From Azospirillum lipoferum (GTDB lineage Bacteria > Pseudomonadota > Alphaproteobacteria > Azospirillales > Azospirillaceae): 64,000 bases of DNA. Numbering within the stretch: position 1 is the first letter of the stretch; each line of letters begins with the position of its first letter. The DNA is taken from contig NZ_JALJXJ010000004.1 in the NCBI RefSeq assembly GCF_024170005.1, positions 62,001 to 126,000 of the forward strand. Direction: 5' to 3'. Position numbers and translations under genes: made by a program. The notes beneath the pieces are model-generated. The model saw only the letters and a list, made by a program, of their open reading frames with translations. It was not told where the DNA came from and did no database searches. Shown here piece after piece: positions 35,687-43,276 of this stretch.

Positions 35687-35730
35687 CTGGGGGAGTTTCT
35701 GGAGACGTTTCGCGGAAAGGAATGGCTGGC

Positions 35731-36705
35731 TCAACGCCCCCGCTTGGGCAACCGGGCCAGCAGCTCGCCGACGATGCCGCGGCGGAAGACCAGGACGCAG
35801 ACGACGAAGATGCAGCCGATCACCACCGGCACCGGCAGGCTGGTGGAGGCGAGGTAGCTTTCCAGCGTCACCACCAGTCCCGCACCCACCACCGGCCCGA
35901 ACAGCGTGCCCATGCCGCCCAGCAGGGTCATCAGCACCACCTCGCCCGACATCTGCCAGGTCACGTCGGTCAGGCTGGCGAGCTGGAACACCAGCGCCTT
36001 GGTCCCGCCGGCGAGACCGGCCAGCGAAGCCGACAGCACGAAGGCGACCAGCTTGTAGCGGTCGGTGCGGTAACCCAGCGAGACGGCGCGCGGCTCGTTC
36101 TCGCGGATCGCCTTCAGCACCTGCCCGAAGGGCGAATGGACGGTGCGCCAGATCAGGGCGAAGCCGCCGACGAAGATCGCCAGCACGGCGTAGTACATGG
36201 TCAGCGGCTGGTTGAGGTCGAACAGCCCGAACAGGGTGCCGCGCGGCACGCCCTGGATGCCATCCTCGCCATGGGTGAAGGGAAGCTGCAGCGCCAGGAA
36301 GAACACCATCTGGCTCAGCGCCAGCGTGATCATCGCGAAATAGATGCCCTGCCGGCGGATGGCGATCAGGCCGAAGACCAGCCCCATCAGCCCGGCGACC
36401 GCCGTGGCGGCGATCAGCCCGAACTCCGGCGCCCAGTTCCAGACCTTCACCGTGTGGGCGGCGATGTAGGCGGCACTGCCGAAGAAGGCGGCATGGCCGA
36501 AGCTGAGCAGGCCGGCGAAGCCGATCAGCAGGTTGAAGGCGCAGGCGAACAGCGCAAAGCACAGCACCTTCATCAGGAAAACGGGATAGAGCACGAAGGG
36601 GGCTGCGACGGCGACCAGCAGCAGGGCGGCGGCGATCATCGCCGTTCCGGTGCCGCGGGCGGGGCCGCGCAGGGCGACGTGGGTGGAATTGCTGGCGACG
36701 CTCAT
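35731..36705 (-). CDS. livM: Branched-chain amino acid-type ABC permease LivM
   Basis: 324 residues with nine or so membrane helices. Family motifs are AFNLLIGFAGLLSFGHAAFF and QVLKAIRENEPRAVSLGYRT (the coupling loop), followed by GGMGTLFGPVVGAG. It forms the pore with LivH. The gene lies three bases after livH and is last in the operon, before a strong terminator. Confidence 0.92.
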   Translation of the reverse strand: MSVASNSTHVALRGPARGTGTAMIAAALLLVAVAAPFVLYPVFLMKVLCFALFACAFNLLIGFAGLLSFGHAAFFGSAAYIAAHTVKVWNWAPEFGLIAATAVAGLMGLVFGLIAIRRQGIYFAMITLALSQMVFFLALQLPFTHGEDGIQGVPRGTLFGLFDLNQPLTMYYAVLAIFVGGFALIWRTVHSPFGQVLKAIRENEPRAVSLGYRTDRYKLVAFVLSASLAGLAGGTKALVFQLASLTDVTWQMSGEVVLMTLLGGMGTLFGPVVGAGLVVTLESYLASTSLPVPVVIGCIFVVCVLVFRRGIVGELLARLPKRGR

Positions 36706-36708
36706 GGA

Positions 36709-37596
36709 TCAGCGCTCCCGTCCGAAGAGGCCCGCGGGCTTGATGAGAAGGACGATCGCCATCACGACGAACACGACGATGTTGGAGGCTTCCGGGTAGA
36801 AGACCTTGGTCAGCCCCTCCAACAGCCCCAGCCCGAGGCCGGTGACGATGGCGCCCAGGATCGAGCCCATGCCGCCAATCACCACCACGGCGAAGACGAT
36901 GATGATCAGGTTGGAGCCCATCAGCGGCGACACCTGATAGATCGGTGCCGCCAGCACGCCGGCCAGCCCGGCCAGCGCCACGCCGAAGCCGTAGGTCAGC
37001 GACACCATCACCGGCACATTGATGCCGAAGGCCTGCACCAGCGTCGGGTTCTCCGTCGCCGCCCGCAGATAGGCGCCCAGCTTGGTCCGCTCGATGGCGA
37101 ACCAAGTGCCGAAGCAGATGGTCAGCGAGGCGACGACGACCCAGGCGCGGTAGTTGGGCAGGAACATGAAGCCGAGATTCTGCCCGCCCTTCAGCGCGTC
37201 GGGGATCGGGTAGGGCTGGCCCGACACACCATACTGGTGGCGGAAGGCCCCCTCCAGGATCAGCGCCAGCCCGAAGGTCAGCAGCAGGCCATAGAGGTGG
37301 TCGAGCTTGTAGAGCCGCGACAGCATTGACTTCTCCAGCGCGATGCCGAGCAGCCCGACCACCAGCGGTGCCACCACCAGCGCCCCCCAATAACCGACCC
37401 CGGCATAGGTCAGCAGCAGCCACGCCACGAAGGCGCCGACCATGTAGAGCGCGCCATGGGCGAAGTTGATGACGTTCAACATGCCGAAGATCACCGCCAG
37501 CCCGAGGCTGAGCAGCGCATAGAAGGAACCATTGATGAGGCCGAGCAGAAGCTGCCCGAACAGCACTTGGGGCGGGATTCCCAGCAGGCTGACCAT
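36709..37596 (-). CDS. livH: Branched-chain amino acid-type ABC permease LivH
   Basis: 295 residues. Early helices carry GLINGSFYALLSLGLAVIFG and MLNVINFAHGALYMVGAFV, classical LivH motifs. The coupling loop is RAATENPTLVQAFGINV. It is separated from the binding-protein gene by about 110 bases that contain a large stem-loop, a common arrangement for lowering permease relative to binding-protein expression. Confidence 0.92.
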   Translation of the reverse strand: MVSLLGIPPQVLFGQLLLGLINGSFYALLSLGLAVIFGMLNVINFAHGALYMVGAFVAWLLLTYAGVGYWGALVVAPLVVGLLGIALEKSMLSRLYKLDHLYGLLLTFGLALILEGAFRHQYGVSGQPYPIPDALKGGQNLGFMFLPNYRAWVVVASLTICFGTWFAIERTKLGAYLRAATENPTLVQAFGINVPVMVSLTYGFGVALAGLAGVLAAPIYQVSPLMGSNLIIIVFAVVVIGGMGSILGAIVTGLGLGLLEGLTKVFYPEASNIVVFVVMAIVLLIKPAGLFGRER

Positions 37597-37655
37597 CTCC
37601 GCATCTCTCCCGGTTCGTTGGTGTTGTTTTTGTTTTGGATCAGGGACCGTCGATT

Positions 37656-37697
37656 GTCGTCACCCGGCCTCGCCCATGGGCAAGGCCGGGTGACGAC
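37656..37697 (-). other. 15-bp perfect stem-loop between binding-protein and permease genes
   Basis: Arms GTCGTCACCCGGCCT (37656-37670) and AGGCCGGGTGACGAC (37683-37697) flank a 12-base loop containing CCCATGGG. It lies eight bases after the binding-protein stop. No U-tract follows, so it more likely protects the 3' end of the binding-protein mRNA or attenuates the permeases. Confidence 0.75.
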
Positions 37698-37705
37698 TCA
37701 ACTCC

Positions 37706-38914
37706 TCACTTCACCAGCGGACAGCCGCTCTGCTTCGGGTCCATGAAGGCGGTGTCGGCCGGGATGGTCTTGACCACCTTGTAATAGTCCCACGGCCCCT
37801 TCGACTCGGCCGGGGTCTTCACCTGGACCAGATACATGTCGTGAAACATGCGGCCGTTGGCGGCGACCTTGCCCTTCCTGGCGAACATGTCCTCCACCGG
37901 CAGCTCGCGCATCTTGGCGGCAACCTTGTCGGCGTCGTCGGTCTTCGCCGCCTCGACCGCCTTCAGGTAATGCTTCACCGCCGAATAGACGCCGGCCTGC
38001 ACCATGGTCGGCTTCTTGCCGGCCTTGGCCTCGAACTTCTTCGACCAGTCGCGGGTCTGGTCGTCCATGTCCCAGTAGAAGCCTTCGGTGAACATCAGCC
38101 CCTGCGCCGCCTGCAAGCCCAGCGCATGCACGTCGGAGATGAACATCAAAAGGCCGGCCAGACTCTGGCCCGACTGGGTGATGCCGAACTCCGCCGCCTG
38201 CTTGACCGCGTTGACGGTATCGCCGCCGGCATTCGCCAGCCCGATCACGTCGGCGCCCGAGCCCTGCGCCTGCAACAGGAAGGACGAGAAATCGGCGGTG
38301 CCCAGCGGATGGCGGACCGCCCCGGCGACGGTGCCGCCCAGCGACTTCACCATCTTGGTGGTCTCCTCCTCCAGCGACTGGCCGAAGGCGTAGTCGGCGG
38401 TCACGAAGAACCACTTCTTCTTGCCCTGCTCGTAGAGAGCGCGGCCAGTGCCGGCGGCCATGGCATAGTTGTCGTAGGTCCAGTGGAAGCCGTAGGGGCT
38501 GCACTGCGCGCCGGTCAGCGCGGTCGCCCCCGGACCGGACATCAGGAAGATGCGCTTCTTGTCCTTGGTGATCCCCTGCACCGCCAGGGCGGCGGCGGAG
38601 TTCGGCACGTCGGCGATGACGTCGACGCCGCCGGTGTCCACCCACTCGCGCGCCTTCGACGCGGCGATGTCGGCCTTGTTCTGGTGGTCGGCGACGACGA
38701 TCTCGACGGGCGCGCCGGCGACCTTGTTGCCGAACTCCTCCGCCGCCATCCGCGCGGCGATGGCGGAGCCCTCACCGGCCAGATCGGCGTAGATGCCGGA
38801 ACGGTCGTTCAGCACGCCGATGCGGATGACGTTGTCCGACACCTGGGCGGCGGCCGGAATCGCAGTCCCGGCGAGCGTCAGCAGGGCGGTGCCGGCGAGA
38901 AGAAGCGTGCGCAT
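37706..38914 (-). CDS. Liv-type ABC substrate-binding protein
   Basis: 402 residues with a signal peptide (MRTLLLAGTALLTLAGTAIP, then AAAQ). The mature protein begins with IRIGVLNDRSGIYADLAGEG, and ADHQNKADI, VPNSAAALAV and DVIGLANAGGDTVNAVKQA identify the type I periplasmic-binding fold of the COG0683 group. This sub-branch (DHQNK, then DVPNS) is often found near aromatic or organic-acid catabolism, so the substrate may not be a branched-chain amino acid. ATG 38914 starts the signal peptide. It sits between livF and livH. Confidence 0.88.
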   Translation of the reverse strand: MRTLLLAGTALLTLAGTAIPAAAQVSDNVIRIGVLNDRSGIYADLAGEGSAIAARMAAEEFGNKVAGAPVEIVVADHQNKADIAASKAREWVDTGGVDVIADVPNSAAALAVQGITKDKKRIFLMSGPGATALTGAQCSPYGFHWTYDNYAMAAGTGRALYEQGKKKWFFVTADYAFGQSLEEETTKMVKSLGGTVAGAVRHPLGTADFSSFLLQAQGSGADVIGLANAGGDTVNAVKQAAEFGITQSGQSLAGLLMFISDVHALGLQAAQGLMFTEGFYWDMDDQTRDWSKKFEAKAGKKPTMVQAGVYSAVKHYLKAVEAAKTDDADKVAAKMRELPVEDMFARKGKVAANGRMFHDMYLVQVKTPAESKGPWDYYKVVKTIPADTAFMDPKQSGCPLVK

Positions 38915-39000
38915 CGGAAGGTCTCTCCCTCTTGGTTTTATTGTCGGCCGGTTCCCATGGCGGGGAACCGATGCCGCAGGCAGGCACAAATCCGGCGATT

Positions 39001-39033
39001 CGCCGCTCCGCCCATGATTGGGGCGGGGCGGCG
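39001..39033 (-). other. GC-rich stem-loop between livF and the binding-protein gene
   Basis: CGCCGCTCCGCCC (39001-39013) pairs with GGGCGGGGCGGCG (39021-39033), with one T-G mismatch or wobble and a loop of about seven bases. A smaller hairpin (GGTTCCC/GGGAACC) lies near 38950-38969. Together they occupy most of the 151-base gap and probably affect mRNA processing, giving the binding protein its own stable message. Confidence 0.5.
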
Positions 39034-39065
39034 CACTTGCCGATGACGTTGGGGGGCTGGACCGC

Positions 39066-39788
39066 CTACACGCCGAGATAGGTGTGGAGCTTGTCCATGT
39101 TGGCGTGGAGCTGGTCGTTGGGGATCATGTCGACCACATGCCCTTCCTCCATCACGTAATGGCGGTCGGCGATGGTGGCGGCGAAGCGGAAGTTCTGCTC
39201 GACCAGCACGATGGTGAAGCCGCGCTGCTTCAGCGCCCGCACCGCCACGCCGATCTGCTCGATGATGACGGGGGCCAGACCCTCGGTCGGCTCGTCCAGC
39301 AGGATCAGATTGGCGCCGGTGCGCAGGATGCGGGCGATCGCCAGCATCTGCTGCTCACCGCCCGACAGCCGCGTGCCCTGGGTCGAGCCGCGGCCCTTCA
39401 GGTTGGGGAACAGATCGTAGATCTGCGGGACCGTCATCCCGCCGTCCTTGACCACCGGCGGCAGCGTCAGGTTCTCGTCCACGCTGAGGCTTGAGAAGAT
39501 GCCGCGCTCCTCCGGCACATAGCCGATGCCGAGACGGGGGATTTTGTGCTGCGCCATGCCGATCAGCTCGGTGCCCTGGAAGCGGATGGAGCCGGTGCGC
39601 TTGCCCATGATCCCCATGATGGCGCGCATGGTGGAGGTCTTGCCGGCGCCGTTGCGGCCCAAGAGCGTCACCACCTCGCCCTGCCGCACCTCCAGGCTGA
39701 CGCCGTGCAGCACATGGCTTTCGCCGTAGAAGCCGTGCAGGTCGGCGATCTCCAGCATCGCGGTCTTGGTCATCGCGCCGTCAGGCAT
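39066..39788 (-). CDS. livF: ABC transporter ATP-binding protein LivF
   Basis: 240 residues with all motifs: Walker A GRNGAGKTS, Q-loop YVPEERGIF, signature RLSGGEQQMLAIARIL, Walker B LILLDEPTEGL and switch His replaced by the usual LivF EQNF form. It overlaps livG by eight bases (ATG 39788; an internal ATG at 39773 is an alternative). It energises LivHM. Confidence 0.93.
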   Translation of the reverse strand: MPDGAMTKTAMLEIADLHGFYGESHVLHGVSLEVRQGEVVTLLGRNGAGKTSTMRAIMGIMGKRTGSIRFQGTELIGMAQHKIPRLGIGYVPEERGIFSSLSVDENLTLPPVVKDGGMTVPQIYDLFPNLKGRGSTQGTRLSGGEQQMLAIARILRTGANLILLDEPTEGLAPVIIEQIGVAVRALKQRGFTIVLVEQNFRFAATIADRHYVMEEGHVVDMIPNDQLHANMDKLHTYLGV

Positions 39789-40548
39789 GTCCGGTCCCCA
39801 TATAAGCTTCCATCACCTGCGGGTTCTTGGAGACGACCTCGTAGGGTCCCTCCGCCAGGATCTCGCCGCGGCGCAGCACGGTGATGGTGTCCGACAGGTG
39901 GGCGACGACCGACAAATTATGCTCGACCATCAGCACGGTGCGGTCGGCGGCGACGCGCTTGATGAGATCCGCGGTGCCTTCGATGTCCTCATGGCCCATG
40001 CCGGCCAGCGGCTCGTCGAGCAGCATCACCTCCGGGTCGAGCGCCAGGGTGGTGGCGATCTCCAGCGCGCGCTTGCGGCCATAGGGCAGCTCGGCCGCCA
40101 GATGGTTGGCCCAGGGGGACAGGTTGACCGCCTCGATCAGTTCCAGCGCCCGGTGATGCAGGTCGTAGAGGGATGATTCGGACTTCCAGAAATGGAAGCT
40201 GGTGCCAAGCGGCCGCTGCAACGCCACCCGGACATTCTCCAGCACGCTCAAATGCGGGAAGACGGCGGAGATCTGGAAGGAGCGGACCAGACCCATCAGG
40301 GCGATGTCGGCCGGCTTGGTGCGGGTGATGTCGCGGCCCTTGTAGAGGATCTGGCCGCGCGTCGGCGTCAGGAACTTGGTCAGCAGGTTGAACACCGTGC
40401 TCTTGCCGGCGCCGTTCGGGCCGATCAGCGCGTGGATGGTGCCGCGGCGAACCTGAAGGTTCACCTCCTTCACCGCCACGAAGCCCTTGAACTCCTTTGT
40501 CAGGTTGCGCGCTTCCAGGATGATGTCGTCGTTTGGTGCGGCGTTCAT
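39781..40548 (-). CDS. livG: ABC transporter ATP-binding protein LivG
   Basis: 255 residues. Walker A is GPNGAGKST, the signature-like region PYGRKRALEIATTLAL is that of LivG proteins, Walker B is VMLLDEPLAGMG and the switch His lies in MVEHNLSVV. It is the first gene of the operon. GGGAGGAG precedes the ATG at a rather long spacing (about 12 bases). A sigma-54 type promoter lies about 90 bases upstream of the start. Confidence 0.93.
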   Translation of the reverse strand: MNAAPNDDIILEARNLTKEFKGFVAVKEVNLQVRRGTIHALIGPNGAGKSTVFNLLTKFLTPTRGQILYKGRDITRTKPADIALMGLVRSFQISAVFPHLSVLENVRVALQRPLGTSFHFWKSESSLYDLHHRALELIEAVNLSPWANHLAAELPYGRKRALEIATTLALDPEVMLLDEPLAGMGHEDIEGTADLIKRVAADRTVLMVEHNLSVVAHLSDTITVLRRGEILAEGPYEVVSKNPQVMEAYMGTGHA

Positions 40549-40638
40549 CGGTCGCGAATTCTCCTCCCGTTCGTCCTTTTATTCCGGGCTTCCAGCCCGG
40601 GGGCCGCCATGCGGCGGGACGTTTCATCGATTGTTGTA

Positions 40639-40654
40639 CGCACGAAGCGTGCCA
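40639..40654 (-). promoter_or_regulatory. Sigma-54 (-24/-12) promoter of the Liv-type operon
   Basis: Minus strand TGGCACGCTTCGTGCG: the -24 element TGGCAC is perfect, and GG is followed by exactly ten bases and GC, as sigma-54 requires; the -12 element is GTGC (consensus TTGC). Predicted transcription would start near 40628, giving an 80-base leader to livG that includes a CCGGGCT/AGCCCGG hairpin (40584-40600). A sigma-54 activator gene lies just downstream of the operon. Confidence 0.7.
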
Positions 40655-40745
40655 TGACCGGGCATGCTTCGGTCTGGCCGTCCGGCCCTTTGTTTTCCGC
40701 CGGTTTTCCTGCGGTGTCCGTCCTTTCCTCTCCAATCCTTGCGTT

Positions 40746-40776
40746 GGAAAGTGTCGGATTTCCGGACACTCTGTCC
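40746..40776. promoter_or_regulatory. Overlapping palindromes upstream of the Liv promoter, candidate activator/IclR sites
   Basis: Three nested inverted repeats occur here: GGAAA-N8-TTTCC (40746-40763), GTGTC-N9-GACAC (40751-40769) and GGACA-CTC-TGTCC (40764-40776). They lie about 120-145 bases upstream of the predicted sigma-54 start, the usual distance for an enhancer. The first resembles the IclR-type GGAAA/TTTCC arrangement, although with a longer centre. Confidence 0.45.
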
Positions 40777-40869
40777 AGCAAACATGACAGCACCCAAAAT
40801 GTCTGCGTGCAAGATCATCCGTGTAGCAGACGCCTTATTGCGGGCTTGCCAAACGCGCGCGGCACTGCG

Positions 40870-41085
40870 ATGGTGGCAGTCCGACGGTGCCCTGCCCGTC
40901 CTGACGGGCGGCGGGGATAATAGGGAATGCGGTGCGGAGCTTCCTGGAAGCGCCAATGCCGCGGCTGCCCCCGCAACTGTAAGCGGCGAGCGTCCCGTCC
41001 ATCATGCCACTGGCCCTTCGCGGCCGGGAAGGCGGACGGCGATGCGGCGACCCGTGAGCCAGGAAACCTGCCGGCGGACGTACCA
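40870..41085 (+). promoter_or_regulatory. Cobalamin (AdoCbl) riboswitch controlling the cbtB-cob operon
   Basis: Conserved elements appear in order: GGGAATGCGGTGCGGAGC (about 40922-40939), GCCGCGGCTGCCCCCGCAAC followed by TGTAAGC, GCCACTGG, GCCGGGAAGGCGG, and the B12 box AGCCAGGAAACCTGCC (about 41057-41072). Downstream, CCCGCC (41098-41103) can pair with GGCGGG (41110-41115), which is joined to the cbtB ribosome site GGGAG. This gives a plausible translational off switch. High B12 would reduce expression of cobalt uptake and corrin synthesis. Outer boundaries are approximate. Confidence 0.93.
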
Positions 41086-41124
41086 ACCTTTCCCAACCCC
41101 GCCGGGTGTGGCGGGAGAGCAAGG

Positions 41125-41325
41125 ATGTCCTCAATGACCACCCGCTCCATCAATAGCGCTACCGCCGGTTCCGCGACCCGCAGCGCCGCCCAGACCGCGG
41201 TCGCCGCCTTCGCCGCGATCCTGCTCGGCAGCTTCCTGCTGTATGGCGTCGGTTTCGCCCAGCCACAGCAGATCCACGACGCGGCGCACGACGCCCGTCA
41301 CTCCTTCGCGTTCCCCTGCCACTAA
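41125..41325 (+). CDS. cbtB: Cobalt transporter subunit CbtB
   Basis: 66 residues. One membrane helix (VAAFAAILLGSFLLYGVGFA) is followed by a histidine-rich tail HDAAHDARHSFAFPCH. The terminal PCH with spaced histidines is the CbtB hallmark, thought to bind cobalt. It directly follows the cobalamin riboswitch and is 10 bases before cbtA. An ATG at 41134 is an alternative start. Confidence 0.9.
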   Translation: MSSMTTRSINSATAGSATRSAAQTAVAAFAAILLGSFLLYGVGFAQPQQIHDAAHDARHSFAFPCH

Positions 41326-41335
41326 GCAGCGGGTC

Positions 41336-42115
41336 ATGGATCTGATCCGGCGGCTGTTCACAGCCGCCCTGGTCGCGGGCGTGCTCTCCGGCACGGCCGC
41401 GTCCGTCGTTCAGCAGGCGACGACCGTCCCGCTGATCCTCGAAGCCGAGAAATACGAGGTGGTGACCCCGCCCGCCGCAACCGCCGCCGCTCCGGCTGGG
41501 GCTCCGGCCGCCAGCCACGCGGAAGGCCACCAGCACGGCCCCGTGCGCGAGGTCGGCGAAGGCGTGCCGGTCACGCTGGACGAGGCGATTCAGCGCATCG
41601 GCCTGACCATCGCTACCAACCTGATCGCCGGTGTCGCCTATGCCCTGCTGCTGGGCGCCGCCATCCTGCTGGCCGGCCGGCCGGTCGATGCCCGGCGCGG
41701 GCTGGTCTGGGGCATGGGCGGCTTCGTCGCCGTCTCGCTGGCGCCCTCCTTCGGCCTGGCCCCGGAGCTGCCGGGCATGGCCGGGGCGGAGCTGGAACTG
41801 CGCCAGCTCTGGTGGCTGTCCGCCGCCGCCGGGGCCGGCGTCTGCATGCTGGCCTTTGCCTTCGCCCGCAACCGTCTGGTCATCGCCGTCGCCGTTCTGG
41901 CCGCCGCCCTGCCCCACCTGATCGGCGCCCCCCATCCGGAAAGCGCCGAGGGTGCGGTTCCAGCGGAATTGGCCGCCCGGTTCGTCACCGCCTCTCTCGG
42001 CGGGGCCGCGCTGTTCTGGGCGATCCTGGGTTCGGTCAGCGGCTGGCTGATGAGCGGACTGGTCGGTGAGGGCGAACCACGCCCGGCCCTGCGGGTCCAG
42101 CCCGGCACGCGTTAA
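41336..42115 (+). CDS. cbtA: Cobalt transporter subunit CbtA
   Basis: 259 residues with about five helices. It begins LIRRLFTAALVAGVLSGTAA, followed by a periplasmic segment with HAEGHQHGP, a possible metal-binding stretch. CbtA and CbtB occur together behind B12 riboswitches and are predicted cobalt importers. ATG 41336 is preferred over earlier in-frame ATGs, since these lie inside cbtB. 13 bases separate it from cobW. Confidence 0.88.
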   Translation: MDLIRRLFTAALVAGVLSGTAASVVQQATTVPLILEAEKYEVVTPPAATAAAPAGAPAASHAEGHQHGPVREVGEGVPVTLDEAIQRIGLTIATNLIAGVAYALLLGAAILLAGRPVDARRGLVWGMGGFVAVSLAPSFGLAPELPGMAGAELELRQLWWLSAAAGAGVCMLAFAFARNRLVIAVAVLAAALPHLIGAPHPESAEGAVPAELAARFVTASLGGAALFWAILGSVSGWLMSGLVGEGEPRPALRVQPGTR

Positions 42116-42128
42116 GGAGACGCTATTT

Positions 42129-43190
42129 ATGTCCGCTCTTGCGAAAACGGCCGCCGGCAAGGTCCCGGCGACCGTCATCACTGGCTTCCTCGGCGCCGGC
42201 AAGACCACGCTGATCCGCGGCCTGCTGGAAAAGGCCGCCGGCCGCCGGCTGGCGCTGATCATCAACGAATTCGGTGATGTCGGGATCGACGGTGACATCC
42301 TGCGCGCCTGCGGCAACCCGACCTGCACCGAAGACGACGTGATCGAGCTGGCGAACGGCTGCCTGTGCTGCACCGTCGCCGACGACTTCGTCCCGGCCAT
42401 CGAGAAGCTGCTGGCCCGGCCGGAGCCGCCCGAGCATATTGTGATCGAGACCAGCGGCCTCGCCCTGCCCAAGCCGCTGGTCCAGGCCTTCCACTGGCCG
42501 GCGATCAAGACGCGGGTCACGGTCGACGGCGTCATCGCCGTGGTGGATGCCGCCGCCGCGGCGGAGGGCCGCTTCGCCCCCGATCCCGCGGCGCTGGAGG
42601 CCCAGCGCGACGCTGCCGGCACAATCGATCACGAAACCCCGATCGAAGAGGTGTTCGAGGACCAGTTGCTCTGCGCTGACCTGATCGTCGTCAACAAGAC
42701 CGATCTGGTGGCCGACGGCGACCTCGCCCGTGTGGAAGAACTGATCCGCGGCGCCCTGTCCCACACCGTCGGCCGCGACGCCAAGCTGGTGCGGGCCTCC
42801 CAGGGTGCGGTCGATCCGCTGGTGCTGCTGGGCGTGGGGGCTGCGGTGGAGGACGATCTCACCAACCGTCCCAGCCATCATGACGATGAGGAAGGCCACG
42901 ACCACGACGACTTCACCAGCTTCGTGGTGGAGTTGCCGTCGCAGCCCGACCCGGCCGCTCTGGCGATGACGCTGGAGAAGGTCGCCGGCCTGCACGGCGT
43001 TCTGCGCCTGAAGGGCTTCATCGACGTGCCCGGCAAGCCGATGCGCCTGCTGGTCCAGGGCGTCGGCACCCGCATCCAGACCCACTACGACCGCCTGTGG
43101 AAGCCTGGGGAGGAGCGCCGCAGCCGTCTGGTGGTGATCGGCGAGACCGGGCTGGACCGCGACGCGGTGACGCGGGCGGTTGTCGGGTAA
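42129..43190 (+). CDS. cobW: CobW, G3E-family GTPase metallochaperone
   Basis: 353 residues. Walker A GFLGAGKTT is at about 19-27, the metal-binding CxCC motif is in NGCLCCTV, and VNKTDLV is the GTPase specificity motif. A His/Asp-rich loop (SHHDDEEGHDHDDF) precedes the C-terminal domain. CobW is proposed to deliver cobalt to the CobNST chelatase. It lies between cbtA and cobN. Confidence 0.93.
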   Translation: MSALAKTAAGKVPATVITGFLGAGKTTLIRGLLEKAAGRRLALIINEFGDVGIDGDILRACGNPTCTEDDVIELANGCLCCTVADDFVPAIEKLLARPEPPEHIVIETSGLALPKPLVQAFHWPAIKTRVTVDGVIAVVDAAAAAEGRFAPDPAALEAQRDAAGTIDHETPIEEVFEDQLLCADLIVVNKTDLVADGDLARVEELIRGALSHTVGRDAKLVRASQGAVDPLVLLGVGAAVEDDLTNRPSHHDDEEGHDHDDFTSFVVELPSQPDPAALAMTLEKVAGLHGVLRLKGFIDVPGKPMRLLVQGVGTRIQTHYDRLWKPGEERRSRLVVIGETGLDRDAVTRAVVG

Positions 43191-43212
43191 GAGTTAGGGT
43201 ATCGCGGCGTCT

Positions 43213-43254
43213 GCCCCCTCCTTGACCTTCACATTTTTCGAGGGGGGAGGGGGC
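43213..43254 (+). other. Stem-loop between cobW and cobN
   Basis: GCCCCCTCC (43213-43221) pairs perfectly with GGAGGGGGC (43246-43254) across a 24-base loop. The loop includes TTTTTCG, which offers shorter alternative pairings. It may attenuate or process the operon mRNA before the very long cobN. Confidence 0.5.
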
Positions 43255-43276
43255 CAGCGCTCCTGGACGTCAAACC

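Noticed and set aside
35722..37329. A 535-codon open frame on the plus strand
   Set aside because: Antisense to livM and livH, which have full family motifs.
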